Origin: Ilex aquifolium
Lineage: Eukaryota > Streptophyta > Magnoliopsida > Aquifoliales > Aquifoliaceae
Reading direction: 5' to 3'
NCBI GenBank assembly: GCA_951799425.1
Contig: OX637402.1
Span: forward strand, 29,852,492 to 29,916,491
Length of the DNA stretch: 64,000 nucleotides
Position 1 is the first letter of the stretch; every line of letters starts with the position of its first letter. The position numbers were made by a program, and so were the translations under genes. Below the pieces are notes generated by a model that saw only the letters and a list, made by a program, of their open reading frames with translations, was not told the DNA's origin and did no database searches. Below are positions 1 through 11,168 of this stretch, piece after piece.

Positions 1-130
1 AAAATAAAATTTTAAAAAATGACAATCAAATTTTTTTTTTTCATATTACAAAGAAAAAAAAAAAATTATTTTTATTTTCCATCCATCTTACCAAATACAA
101 ATGAAAAAAAGTGTATCATTTATACTTTGT
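1..130. repeat. Fragment of a dispersed AT-rich repeat family
   Basis: This stretch, with its 'ccatccatcttaccaaata' block and a following 'agtgtatca' block, resembles the right part of the repeat at 17538-18096. It is probably the truncated right arm of another copy that extends beyond the window. The low complexity limits confidence. Confidence 0.35.
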
Positions 131-183
131 TTCCTGGGAGGATAAAAAGTTTATTTTTGTTTCTCTATTTTTTTATTATTTTA

Positions 184-310
184 CGTTATTGAGATATAAT
201 TTGCGCACATAATACATTGTGACCATTGAATTGATATTAGAAAAATGTTAAGACTCACTGATAAGCTAATGATCACAAATATTACGTCCATAAATTATAT
301 CTCAATAACA
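184..310. mobile_element. Tourist-like MITE upstream of the KNOX gene
   Basis: The ends form an inverted repeat of about 40 bp. The left arm GTTATTGAGATATAATTT reappears as its reverse complement at the right end, with similar sequence continuing inward (…GTGACCA/…GTGATCA). Both sides carry TTA (181-183 and 311-313), the target duplication expected of PIF/Harbinger-type MITEs. It has no coding capacity. The superfamily is inferred only from TIR plus TTA. Confidence 0.6.
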
Positions 311-1071
311 TTATTATAATCTTATATATGGATAGATGGTTTTGAAAAGAATTCCATTAATGATATTGGAAAATAATTTGAGGATTTAAATTCAATAATA
401 AAATACATTCAATATTAAAGAGCAACTGATAGTCCAATAGGTCTCTAAATTATGTTGTTAATTTTTGGCTCAAAAAGATTTCTGGCTTCTCCACGATGGA
501 CAATCAAGACAGGAATACTAATTGATACGGCTAAAAGAGTTGTTCGTATTATTTTGATATAATACAAGGATAACTTTATATTATCTCAACTTATAAAAGT
601 ACAATGACGATTAAAGTTTATTTAATTGTTATTTATTTTAATTTAACAATATAAAATTTATCTCTAATTTTATTTTTTGGTTAAAAAATGTTATCTTCTC
701 TACACGCCACTAAATATCAGACAATTCAACTAACATACTCCTCAATCCCAAATAATATTAATTCACACTTCCCTCTCTCATTTTTTTCCTCACCAGTTAT
801 TTGATTATTTGTCTGTTCATTTTAATATAAATTTTAAAAATAAAAATAAATTATTATGTAAAATATAAATATTATAAAATTAATATTTCATTTTAAATAT
901 TATATAATCTAAAATGGAGGTGTGGCCGAAATATATATAAAAAATAAAGATAACAGTGAAAAATGAAAAGCTCCCTGTAAAAGAAAGGGAAGCAAAGGTA
1001 AGAAAACAAAAAGAAAGGAAGAGAAAAAAATCTAACAGGTAGCCACCCTTATCAACTACAGGGGTTATTTG

Positions 1072-1084
1072 CTTTTATATAATT
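1072..1084 (+). promoter_or_regulatory. Candidate TATA box of the KNOX gene
   Basis: TTTATATAAT lies about 440 bp upstream of the KNOX start codon and is followed by pyrimidine-rich, less AT-biased sequence typical of a leader (1100-1520). Plant 5' leaders of this length occur, and the leader may contain an intron. Only position and motif support the call. Confidence 0.3.
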
Positions 1085-1244
1085 TGCAAATAAATGTATT
1101 TCTTTATTCCTCAACAAAGCACGTCTTGTCACCCACCCAAGACACGGAGCCGTTGCCGGTTCCGATCAGCGGCAAACAGACTCTACTCCTTCTTCATCTC
1201 CCTACCTGGTAAGATCGGCCCCGGAGGCTAGTAGATACTCTTTA

Positions 1245-1537
1245 ATGATGATCTACTGAGATGATAAATCCCCAGTGCAACTTCAACTCTAGGCCTTCTT
1301 GAACCCAACGGAAGATATATTGATTCTCTCTCCAGCAAAGAGATCTTCACTGACCTCTCAACCCATAGAAAGAAACCCAGTTGGTCGTTTTGGCTTAGTG
1401 TTCTTCAGTTGTGTCCAATTTTTAGGGTTTTATTTGTTTTCATCTGTTTCTTGAGTTGTTGTTTTAGGGTTTTGGGTCCTTGGGTCGTTCTTGTGGTTTT
1501 GATGATCTCAGTTTTAATAATAAATGGAGGATTATAG
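1245..1537 (+). promoter_or_regulatory. Three upstream ORFs in the KNOX leader
   Basis: If the sequence upstream of 1524 is transcribed, it carries short ORFs at 1245-1259 (4 aa), 1261-1302 (13 aa) and 1502-1537 (11 aa). The last starts 22 nt before the main ATG and ends 14 nt after it, in another frame, so ribosomes initiating there would bypass the KNOX start. The transcription start is not known, so the effect on translation is inferred. Confidence 0.4.
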
Positions 1538-2467
1538 TCATCTGGGAGAGAACACAGCTCCAAGAGGGGGTTTCTTGTATGGAGGTCCGCTTCTTGGACC
1601 AAGCTCATCTATGTATGCGAGAGGAAACAGTAGTACTACTGATAATGAGCAAACCCAGTTGCCAATCAATAGCTTTCTTCTCCAATCAAGCGAGTGCTAT
1701 CAATCTGAAGGGCAAGGACATCCGATGGTGAAGACTGAAGCGGGTACATCTCAACATGCTCAGAAGTTTCACTACTCATCAATAATTAGAGGTCATCAAA
1801 CGGTTCATGATCATCAACAACAAGAGCCAAGAGAGAATGAGAGCTCTAACGAGGCTGAAGCCATTAAAGCCAAGATCGTCGCTCACCCTCAGTACTCCAA
1901 CCTTTTGGAAGCTTACATGGATTGTCAGAAGGTAACCCTATTCGACGTACATATACACACAAATTATATGTATGGGTAATTTGACTACATGAACGGAGGA
2001 GACTCATTCTCTAAATTCTCTCTCTCTCTTGTGTGCCTGAAAATCAGGTGGGAGCTCCACCGGAGGTACTAGAGAGGCTAACGGCGGTTCGTCAAGAGTT
2101 TGAGGCGAGGCAGCGAGCTTCAGCGACTTGCAGAGATGCTTCAAAGGACCCAGAACTCGATCAATTCATGGTGATTTGTATTTCTCCTCATGAATCATAT
2201 AAGCTAATTGATTAGAGGTTTCGATATCTTTTATTGGCTTTCGGTTTCCTTACATTGTCCTTTATTCCACGTTTGTCTAATTTGATTTCCTAATTTTGAT
2301 CAATTTATAGGAGGCATATTACGACATGCTGGTCAAATATCGTGAAGAGCTAACAAGGCCGTTACAAGAGGCTATGGAATTCATGCGAAGGATTGAAGCA
2401 CAGCTAAATATGCTTAGCAATGGTCCCCTGCGGATCTTTTCTACTGGTACTCTCTCTATCCATTCTC

Positions 2468-2514
<47 letters not shown>

Positions 2515-5500
2515 CATTATCGTCGTGCGATCGTCTAGAATGGAACACAAAGAAGGGCTAACAGGTGGTTTCAGTTACAAATTCGATCCTTTCCCGAGAT
2601 AACTTTGGATCGGATCTCCATGTGAAGTGCCAAACTGATAGTTGAACTGTACCAATAGGCTATGAATCTGATCCCCTTCAGATTTCGTAGGCTTGTCCAG
2701 ATTTTGTTCATTTAATACTGTCCCATTTCCAGAGAAGGCAACTTTGACTCGATAATCCCTTTAACTAATGCCTATTTGGTATGAAGAGAGGGTACCTTAC
2801 CACGAGTGGCAAAACCCTAATCACAAGTCTATAGTCAAAAGATGTATATGACTTGGATCCATTGTTATGTTATGCAATAAACTAAAAACAGACCAAACCC
2901 AAAGACAAACCTCTCTTTCAGGTGGGTATAAAGAATAAACAATGATGAAACCCCACGTTCTCTTCTCTAATCAGCTTGCTTTTTTTATCGATTCTCAGTC
3001 TCCTGACGATTACTATTCTTAATTGAGGTTTGTTACGAAAATCTGAACTTATATTCATTATGGGTCGTATTGTCGTCATTTTCCGAGTTGGCTTTTCTTT
3101 GTTTTATGTAGCAGCTTTAGGCCTTGGAGAAATGAAGAACATAGGATGCTATTCATTTCAGTGCTACCCCATGTAGCCCGTACTTTTGTTTTGACAGGAC
3201 CACCCTTTCTTATTTATTTTGCCTTTGGATTTCTAAACTGCCTTTAAAACTTTTTTTTTTTAATGCAAAATCAATCTATTTTTTTATTGTCCATTGACAC
3301 ACCTGGAAATTGAGGCCATACATTATAAGATAACCAATTTTTTTCATCGTTGATGTGGTTATTGTTTTGTTGCTATTACTTGTTGCCGCATTATTATCTG
3401 TTGGGTCCTAGTTCTATTTTCCATATTTATTAGAAAATGCTTGAATCAAACCTGTGGGAACTGTACTTCTCCGGTGCAGGCATTGCCAGTGCCAATATCC
3501 GGCCAGAGAAGTTGCACTTCCTCCACAAAAGAATATACATCGTACATGCTTGGTCCGTTGCTCCTGCCTTGCTGTGGTTGTTGATTATTTTTTGATTATT
3601 TTTTCATTTATGATTCTGTAGCATGATCATAATTGGCAGTAGATTACTCATTCTATGGTGGCATCATAAGGTCTGCTCTATTGATAATGTTGTTTACTAA
3701 TGCTGTATTTTTTGGGCCTCTGGGAATATGATGGGGAAGTACTTGCTTCGTTGCTTGTCTTCTTACTGGTCATATAGGTCAAATGTGTTTTGGCCATTGC
3801 CTTGAGTTAGATAAATTAATTTGATCTGCTACTCATCTTACCAAGTGTGTTAAAACTGATGAATGCAGACAATGAATCATAAGTTTAGAAGGGGTTTGAA
3901 GTTGTTCACTTACACAAAAAGAGGGGTGCGGGTTGGGGGTACAAATTTTTCTTTTTTTAATATCTACTGTTATTCAGATCCTTTATCCCGGTCAAATTGT
4001 AAGGAGGATGCTATTTTGCTGCAGTACATGAGGATAATTTTCTGGCAGTTCTTTTTTCTCATTCCAGCCTGAATAGATTATAGGTCAAAGTCTTTCTAAG
4101 AGCCATGTCTATGCATATGTTGGGGTGTTTTTTTCTTTTTCTTTTCAAATACCTCAATCTCATATGATTATCAACCATTTCAGAAATACCAGATAGTATA
4201 AGCTATAGGTAATATGATTGCCAAATTAATGTTGGCAAACTAATCTTTGCTACACCTAACAATCTTGATTCTTGACCAATACTAGGCTAGTGAATCTCAT
4301 TCCTGTTATATTGTGATCTAAAAAGGAATGCTAGCATTTTTTAAGACCGGTGTGAATGTGTATAAGAAATGTGGAACCGTATTCATTTCTTAGCATCTTT
4401 TTGGGCTTCGGTTTCAAAGGAGTTCAATGGAATTCCGCTATTTGCTATTCTATCGGGATGGAGAGGTTCATATGATCTATAGGCTTTTTAAATTCACTGC
4501 TTTTATTTGTTTGCTTTTAGTTGGATATCTTATCTAATTTTTTCTTATGTAATTTATATCTTATTCATTAATAAAAGTGATTTGTTTCCTATAAAAAAAA
4601 AGGAAAAGTTGTATTCATCGTTGCTCTCTTCGAAACAGTGGTTGCAATGACGGCCAATATTCTTGTTCTTGTTTAACTTTCTTGAGGGTGTAGCTTTTCA
4701 CTCACAAATCACTTGAAAGTTTGATGTGTGTGGTATAACCATCATCTTTAAATGATCACCATAGATATATATATATATATATATTGGGGGGGGGGAGGAG
4801 GAGAGTAAAAGGGGACTTGAACCCTTGAGGCCTTCCCAAGACAAGGAGTACCATTGGACCAATGGCCCGTTGGTATTAGCATATATATATATATATTTTT
4901 TTTTCCTTTTTTTTTTAATTTTTTTTTTTTTTGGGAGGAAGGGGGAGGGGGCATTAGCATAGATATATAGAGCCAAATGAAAGGAAAATAAAATACCTCC
5001 CCCCCCCCCCCCTTTTCCAAACACACACACACACACACACAACTAGAAGCTAAGGAAAGAAAATAGATTCAGCCAAGATAGGGTAGGGATTTTCATTTTC
5101 AGAGTTAGTAAATAATATTTTTCAAACTTGGTGGTTCTGATTTGGCATCAAACCCAAAGTACTAGGTTCCAAAATTATGTTTATACCAATGTTTGTAGTC
5201 ATATTGAAATGGTAGTATTAACTTTAAGTGCATATGATTTATGAGAAGTTTACATCGTCCAAATCTACTGTTGGAAAGCGTAGAAAGAGAAAGTTCGTAA
5301 TTTGGAAAAAACGCTTAACCATTCTATTAATTATTTTCTGATGGCGTGCCCTTGAAACATGTAAATCTTAAACATTCATATAGTTAAAGAGATTATGGAG
5401 CTTTTGCATGCATATATAGTTTGGCATACAGTGGCGGATTTAGTATGGGGGCAGCTGCCCCCACTGAAATTTTAAAAATTTTTAGGACCTAGGTGTAATT

Positions 5501-7262
5501 TTATAAATTTCAAGAATTTTTTAAACTTGCTCCCACTGAAATTTTTTTAAAGTATATGGTATATTAATATAATTTTCAACCCTTAAAAGTTAACTTTTGG
5601 CAGCTCTTCCTCATTTTTCAGGCCTAGCAGCTGCTTCCACTGAAATTTTAAATCTTAAACATTCATATAGTTAAAGAGATTATGGAGCTTTTGCATGCAT
5701 ATATAATTTGGCATACAGTGGCGGATTTAGTATGGGGGCAATTGCCCCCACTGAAATTTTAAAAAATTTTAGGACTTAGGTGTAATTTTATAAATTTCAA
5801 TAATTTTTTAAACTTGCTCCCACTGAAATTTTCTTAAAGTATATGGTATATTAATATAATTTTCAACCCTTAAAAGCTAATTTTTGGCAACTCCTTTTCA
5901 CGCCTCCTTTTTTTTTTTTTGGTTCTTTTCCCGTAAGCCTTTGTTTTCTTTGTCCAGACTTCCAGTCCAGTCCAGGCGTCCAGCCCCTCTTCTTTCTTTT
6001 ATTTAGTTTCTTTGTTAGTTCTTTTGGTGTATTCATCAACAAATTAGCCTATTGGATTCAATCATTGTGCAAATCAAATTTGAACAAACCCTAGAAGATT
6101 ATGTTGAAGCTAAGGAGAGGTAATCCATTAACCAAATTTTTTGATAGTAGTATTAGCACTAATCTAAAATCAGTTTTTTTATATTAGAAAATTAGTTTAG
6201 TTCTTGTAGAATTGATGGTTGTTTGGTGTATTATTTATGTACTTATGTAGGTTTTCTTTGTTTCGTCTTAGGTCACCACTCAACTATTTTGGATTTTTAT
6301 TGAAGTCCTGATTAGATTGCGCCTATATACTATATATATGAGTTGCGCCTCTAAATGTCATTCTTTTGATGTAACTATGTTTATAAACAGTTTATCAAGA
6401 ATATCTATTTTGATGAAAATAATGTTACAATTATACTTTAAAATTTAAAAATTTAGGTTGCCTCGACTAAGGCAAAATCCTGGCTCCGCCCCTGTTGGCA
6501 TATAAGATACTTATTATAGTTTCAACGGTTGACTATGTTGTGCGAAGAGTGAATCATGGCTCCAACTCATCTCCGAGTTTATAAGCTATCACCATGCTTC
6601 TGATTGTTTGTATCTTTACTACACACAAGTGGCTTTGCCTTTATTTTTTGCTAGATCCAGTCTTTTTTGTTTATTTGATTCTTGCTGTAATTGTAAGTTA
6701 CTAGTTTTGCAAGATTACTGAGAATTTTTTTTTATAATTGGTGTATTTCCTATATTCCTGGTATATTTGGTCTTCACTTTCTTCTCAATGGGAAGTATTT
6801 TCCTTTGAAAGCACATGCAACCTGCAAAGTGATCTGGGGGCAAACCTGCCAGGCCACTTGGGGTGGGGGTTTGGAGTGGAGGTTTCAGAAGTGATTTTCT
6901 TTTGAAAGCACACGCAAACCGCATATTGGTATGTGGGCAAAATGTACTAAGTTGCTAGTCTCTTGAATTGTAATTGTTTAAACGCATTGTTACTCGGGAT
7001 TGATGAGAGGATTGTGTAAAATATGAGTGAGTTGTGCGGGAGGCAACACGCTCATGAAATAGTTGTAGTCAAATTGAGGGTGTTGAGTAAGATGGGTGAG
7101 AATGACCTGGATAAGGATATATTAGGAGTTATGATGAGAAAAATAGATCATGGATTATAACCTTGCTATATCTGCTGTTATAATTTCTTGTTTGACCTTA
7201 AAATGAGTCCAGTAAGAATGAGAATGTTTAGTTAGATGGCTGATAAGTCTTTCCACCCCCCC

Positions 7263-7293
<31 letters not shown>

Positions 7294-9362
7294 ACACACA
7301 CACGCCTCCCCAAGCTCCCCACATGCAAAAAAAAAGAAGGGGGGGGGGGGGGGGACTAGATCAAGTGCTATGGTTGTGGTTTATAAGCAGGTATTATCAT
7401 TCTTCTGTGATTGCATTTTTATTAGGGGGACTATAGATGAAGTGTTATGATTGTAGTGTATAAGCAGATATCATTCTTCTATGATTACATTTTTATCAGT
7501 CTATGGCATGTCAGGGGCATCATTCCGTTTATACAAGTAATAGAATCCTGTAAAACTTGGCAACATAGCATACACCAACACAGGGAATCAGTATCATAGG
7601 CACTATCTTTTCTAAAATGAAAAATTGTCACGTGTTTTGTGTGAAATAAATGACTTATTGCAAATCCATTAACTTGTGCTATCCATGTTTTCTCTTGTAA
7701 TTGAGATGCGATTTGTTCTTGTGTCCAATACTATCAATAAGATTATGTTTTTAGCTACAGCATAGAGAGAAGGCTGGCTAGTGTGTTGTACAACGAAAAG
7801 CGGCCACCAAGTGCACATTTTTTATGACATTGATCTTTTTGATGTGAGGATATCAAAGTACCAAGAAAATGACTATGTCTGCATTATACCTAATCTTCAC
7901 TAGGAGAGTAGAGAACCTTCATGTGCACAGACATGAACAAGTGAAGGGCGAGTCTCCTTTTGTTCAATTATTTTTTGTGCTAAAATGAGTGTTTTATTTC
8001 TCTGTCCAATGCATCTACTATTTATGACGACATAACACAAATTGATTCCGTATGCAGTATTTGTCAACTCTAATTGTTGTTATTGAATTCACTATTACAT
8101 GTTTCTGTCCAATAGCTTACTCTTTCGTGTTTATAATCAGATGAGAAGTGTGAAGGTGTTGGGTCATCTGAGGAGGATCAAGACAATAGTGGTGGGGAAA
8201 CAGAACTTCCTGAGATTGATCCACGTGCTGAAGACCGAGAACTTAAGAACCACCTATTGAGGAAGTACAGTGGTTACCTGGGTAGTCTTAAGCAAGAGCT
8301 TTCGAAAAAGAAGAAGAAAGGGAAACTACCCAAAGATGCCCGGCAGAAGCTACTAAATTGGTGGGAGTTGCATTACAAATGGCCATATCCATCGGTATGT
8401 ATGAGTATAACCTCTTTAATTTGGCTTTCTTTCTTACCCTCTAGCTTTGAAACATCCCGAGAATTCTTCCTGTGAAACTCATATCTATTTTAGTTGTCCA
8501 TTTTGCTTGAGATATAACCTATGGAGCACGGACACTCTCGAGAAAGTGACGTGTCCGTGTCGGACACATATCGGACACCGACATTCTCGGACACGTGTCC
8601 GACACTTTTTTGCAGACGTGTCCGACATTTCTTTAAAACGTATCTACTACTAAACAATAAACACGTGTTGAAATATGATTAACAAAGTTTAAAAATTTGA
8701 GAACATATAATTACTAACACTAGACATGTTAAAGTTATACTCTAAATATAATAATAAGAACAAAAGATGCATAAAAGTTTTAAAATAGAGGAATTGAGAA
8801 AATGAGAGCAATTATTTAAATTATATATTAGGTACACATTGTCTACAAATTTTTTTTGATGATTATTGACTATTTTGAGGATGCTCTAGTCTAAAAATTC
8901 ACACAAATGATTATACATAAGATTTAATTATCATAAAATATTGAATATTTTATGAATTGTATATCATTATTACTATATTTGCAATAAATTATAAAATGTT
9001 ATATATAAAATACAATTTTTTGTAGCATGTCTCCAACGTGTCTGTGTCCTACTTTTTTGAGACATGTCGTGTTTGTGTCGTATTCGTGTCCCGTGTCTGT
9101 GTCCGTGTCCATGCTTCTTAGTATATAACACAACAGATACTTTGTTATTACTATGCAGGAGACAGAGAAGGTTGCCTTGGCTGAATCGACTGGTTTGGAC
9201 CAAAAGCAAATTAATAACTGGTTCATTAACCAAAGGAAACGACACTGGAAACCTTCTGAAGACATGCAATTTATGGTCATGGATGGCCTCCATCCACAGA
9301 ATGCAGCTCTCTATATGGAAGGTCACTACATGGGTGAAGGACCTTACCGCCTGGGGCCATGA
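1524..9362 (+). CDS. KNAT1: Class I KNOX homeodomain transcription factor, KNAT1/BREVIPEDICELLUS-like (5 exons)
   Basis: The exons are 1524-1931, 2048-2170, 2311-2446, 8141-8394 and 9159-9362. All junctions are GT-AG and join in frame to 374 aa, close to Arabidopsis KNAT1 (398 aa). Domains in order are KNOX1 (about 111-155, with [21 protein letters not shown]), KNOX2 (about 168-216, with [18 protein letters not shown]), ELK (about 256-277) and a TALE homeodomain with the PYP loop (304-306) and recognition helix WFINQRKR (328-335). The tail ending GPYRLGP is typical of the KNAT1/BP clade rather than STM or KNAT2/6. Class I KNOX proteins act in the nucleus with BELL partners to keep meristem cells undifferentiated and to shape internodes and pedicels. 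Intron 3, between KNOX2 and ELK, is 5,694 bp. A long intron at this place is usual for class I KNOX genes, but here it is filled with microsatellites, an hAT insertion and a SINE head. The first ATG fits the family N-terminus (MEDY). Confidence 0.95.
2471..2512 (+). repeat. (GA)21 microsatellite at the start of KNOX intron 3
   Basis: A perfect GA run begins 24 nt after the exon 3 donor site (GT at 2447) and is preceded by a CT-rich stretch (2450-2470). BBR/BPC GAGA-binding proteins are known to bind GA repeats in KNOX genes, including a (GA/TC)8 element in an intron of barley Bkn3. A regulatory role here is inference. Confidence 0.85.
2513..4790 (+). other. KNOX intron 3, proximal part
   Basis: AT-rich intronic sequence. 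I see no conserved ORF or RNA gene. It ends in a cluster of simple repeats: (AT)n at 4764-4784, poly-G at 4785-4794, AT and T runs to 4932, then poly-C and (AC)n at 4998-5041. Confidence 0.6.
4798..4868 (-). repeat. tRNA-derived SINE head in KNOX intron 3
   Basis: Read on the minus strand this piece contains an A-box-like TGGTCCAATGG and, about 30 nt later, a B-box GGTTCAAGTCC (complement of 4813-4823). That is the spacing of an internal RNA polymerase III promoter. It does not fold as a proper tRNA and is followed by simple repeats, so I read it as the 5' head of a decayed SINE, not a tRNA gene. Confidence 0.5.
5363..5649. repeat. First unit of a 287-bp tandem duplication carrying an hAT 5' end
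   Basis: This unit repeats with few changes from 5650 onward. It comprises 58 bp of intron flank, the 8-bp target site TTGGCATA (5421-5428) and the first about 220 bp of the hAT element (CAGTGGCGGA at 5429). Since flank, target site and element end were copied together, the duplication happened after the insertion. Confidence 0.8.
5716..6494. mobile_element. Non-autonomous hAT element in KNOX intron 3
   Basis: The element starts CAGTGGCGGA and ends CTCCGCCCCTG, imperfect terminal inverted repeats of the hAT type. It is flanked on both sides by the identical 8-bp sequence TTGGCATA (5708-5715 and 6495-6502), the target duplication length of hAT transposons. At 779 bp it has no transposase ORF. 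It therefore depends on a helper element, or is dead. Confidence 0.8.
6503..8140 (+). other. KNOX intron 3, distal part
   Basis: AT-rich intron running to the exon 4 acceptor (AG at 8139-8140). It contains the poly-C/CA/poly-G block at 7256-7354. I see no other gene or transposon with clear ends. Confidence 0.6.
7256..7354 (+). repeat. Poly-C, (CA)n and poly-G simple-sequence block
   Basis: About 24 C residues run directly into a CA repeat to 7303. After a 35-bp spacer comes a run of 16 G (7339-7354). The two homopolymers are complementary and could pair in the intron RNA or form i-motif or G-quadruplex structures in DNA. Exact lengths are prone to sequencing error. Confidence 0.8.
8519..9122. 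mobile_element. MITE with GTGTCCG-rich ends in KNOX intron 4
   Basis: The ends match as inverted repeats (CTATGGAGCACGGACAC against the complement of the right end, 14 of 17 identical). The insertion is bracketed by ATATAAC (8512-8518 and 9123-9129). Both arms are built of short GTGTCCG/CGGACAC motifs, and the centre is AT-rich. The 604-bp element makes up about four fifths of intron 4. A Mutator-like or hAT-like origin cannot be decided. Confidence 0.65.
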
Positions 9363-10720
9363 GAAACAACCAGGATAGAGTTGTTTTTATCCTCCAGTCA
9401 AGCAAGAATGTTACGAGGCCGGTTAAATTATACTGTCGGGCACAGCATGAAAACCTTTTGTTGTGCCATGTGATTACTAGCGAAAGAATTGGGTAATGTC
9501 TATCACAGCTCAATCTGATTTATCAACACTTTAAATTTTGTTTAGGATGCCTCTTATATGTTATTGTGATGGCATAAGATGGATTACAGCAGTTTTTGTT
9601 GTACCTGCATCGACTTTTGGATATCTTCATCTGCTGCGTGATCTGGATAACCGTGTACTTCTTTACTGTGTGCCTAAAGTATGTATGCATTCAAGTGAAA
9701 TATTTGCTTTATTTAGCATCTGTGTAATATTATCTATAAGCTAAGCCTAGTCAGTTCATGGAAGGGTACTTAGTGGTGTTTCAACTGTATATCACGAGAA
9801 ATATAGTGAATATGATTCTTGGTGAAAGCTATAATTTCTGTTCCTTCCCTCTTAAGTTCTCAGCTCCATGGTTTTATTGTTGCTGTCGTTTAATATCCTT
9901 TTCTGTTCCGTTATCTGTTTAATTTTTCGTATAATTAGGGAATTACGGCAAACTAATAAACTAATAGTTGCTATAGGGGGTTTTTCACCCATCAGAATCC
10001 GCGACTCTAGGTACCATGGGGTGTGGGTATGGTTATGCAATTCAAAACAAATGAGGCCTATTTGAAATATTTCCATTTATAATTTTACCTATGACAAGAC
10101 CTCGCTTGAAAGATTTCCATTTCCACAAGATGGTCTGTGTGTGAATTGGTTTTGGCTTTTAAGAAATGGTCTTTAGATTGTTTGATGATGGAAAAAGAAC
10201 TTGGGTTTTAATGAGTGTAAGTGATTGGTACTTTGTCCACTTTTCTTTTTGCTGTTTGCACTTCAGAATGTGTACTTCCAAGGCACAAACAAGCTTTGCT
10301 ATTTTTGCTGTTTGTAGCAGTACAACATACCAGTTTCAAAAGTAATTGAGATCTTCTTCAGTTGTGAATCCATTCCTGTAATGTTTGGTTCATTGGGGCC
10401 CAAAACTATATACAATTCATATGAAGCTGGATTTATGTATGAGACTGTAAAAACATACAATTTATTGTGTTCTTAAGTTAATGCCCTAAGCCAGGAGAAA
10501 GTATTCAATACAAGGGTGACATCATGTCATCACTATCACACTGTTCAATAGTAAGTTAGCATCTATGTAAATTGAACCCCACCAATCCAAGTGTTTTGCT
10601 TATTGGATGTGGTGATTTTTTGTAATTATTGGTATAGTGGGGTTCACTTTATTTATATGTTAACTTATTACTAGATGATGCCACCACGAAAGGTTGGTGA
10701 CATGATGGTATCGTTATTAT
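9363..10720 (+). other. KNOX 3' flank, no gene seen
   Basis: The 3' UTR should occupy the first few hundred bases. AATAAA-like signals are weak, and the poly(A) site cannot be fixed. The rest is AT-rich with no supported ORF, RNA or transposon end. Confidence 0.5.
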
Positions 10721-11168
10721 TGTGATCTCACATCGGTTTAAAATAAGGTTAGATGTGTGTATATGAATTTTTAAGCACTCTTTCCTTGCAAGTCGATTTT
10801 TAGGACAAGTTTTACTTATAGGTTCATAACAATTAATATCAGAATTAAACATATCAGATCACTGTTTGGAACATTTGGAGAGCAAAGTAGGGTTGTTGAA
10901 TTTTGGTGAGCAAGTCATGCGATAGGAAATGAGAGCCGGTCAGGAGATGCTAAAAAAACAAATTGAGGAAATGATGAAAAAAACAAATTGAGGAGATAGA
11001 GGTGATGTTTGAATTTATGTTCCATATACGTCGGCTACGGAAGCGTGATGGAATGTTACGCATTCACATAAGTTAAAAATAAAATTAGATGTGTGCATAT
11101 GAACTCTTGGCCACGCTTCCCTTACAAATCGATTTTTAGAGGCAAGTTCTACTCATTGAGTCGTAACA
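10721..11168 (+). mobile_element. TRIM-like miniature LTR retroelement remnant
   Basis: Two diverged direct repeats, 10721-10831 and 11054-11168, share TTAGATGTGTG, CATATGAA-like and TCGATTTTTAG blocks in the same order. Directly after the first repeat comes TTAATATCAGAATT, a decayed version of the tRNA-Met primer binding site TGGTATCAGAGC. The repeats of about 110 bp and internal region of about 220 bp fit a terminal-repeat retrotransposon in miniature. It has no coding region, and no clean 5-bp target duplication was found. Confidence 0.6.

Noticed and set aside
4798-4868. tRNA gene on the minus strand
   Set aside because: A and B boxes are present but the acceptor and anticodon stems do not form, so a SINE head is more likely.
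4698-5042. 114-aa minus-strand frame in the KNOX intron
   Set aside because: It crosses CA, poly-G/C and AT repeats and a SINE head. It is intronic with no family resemblance.
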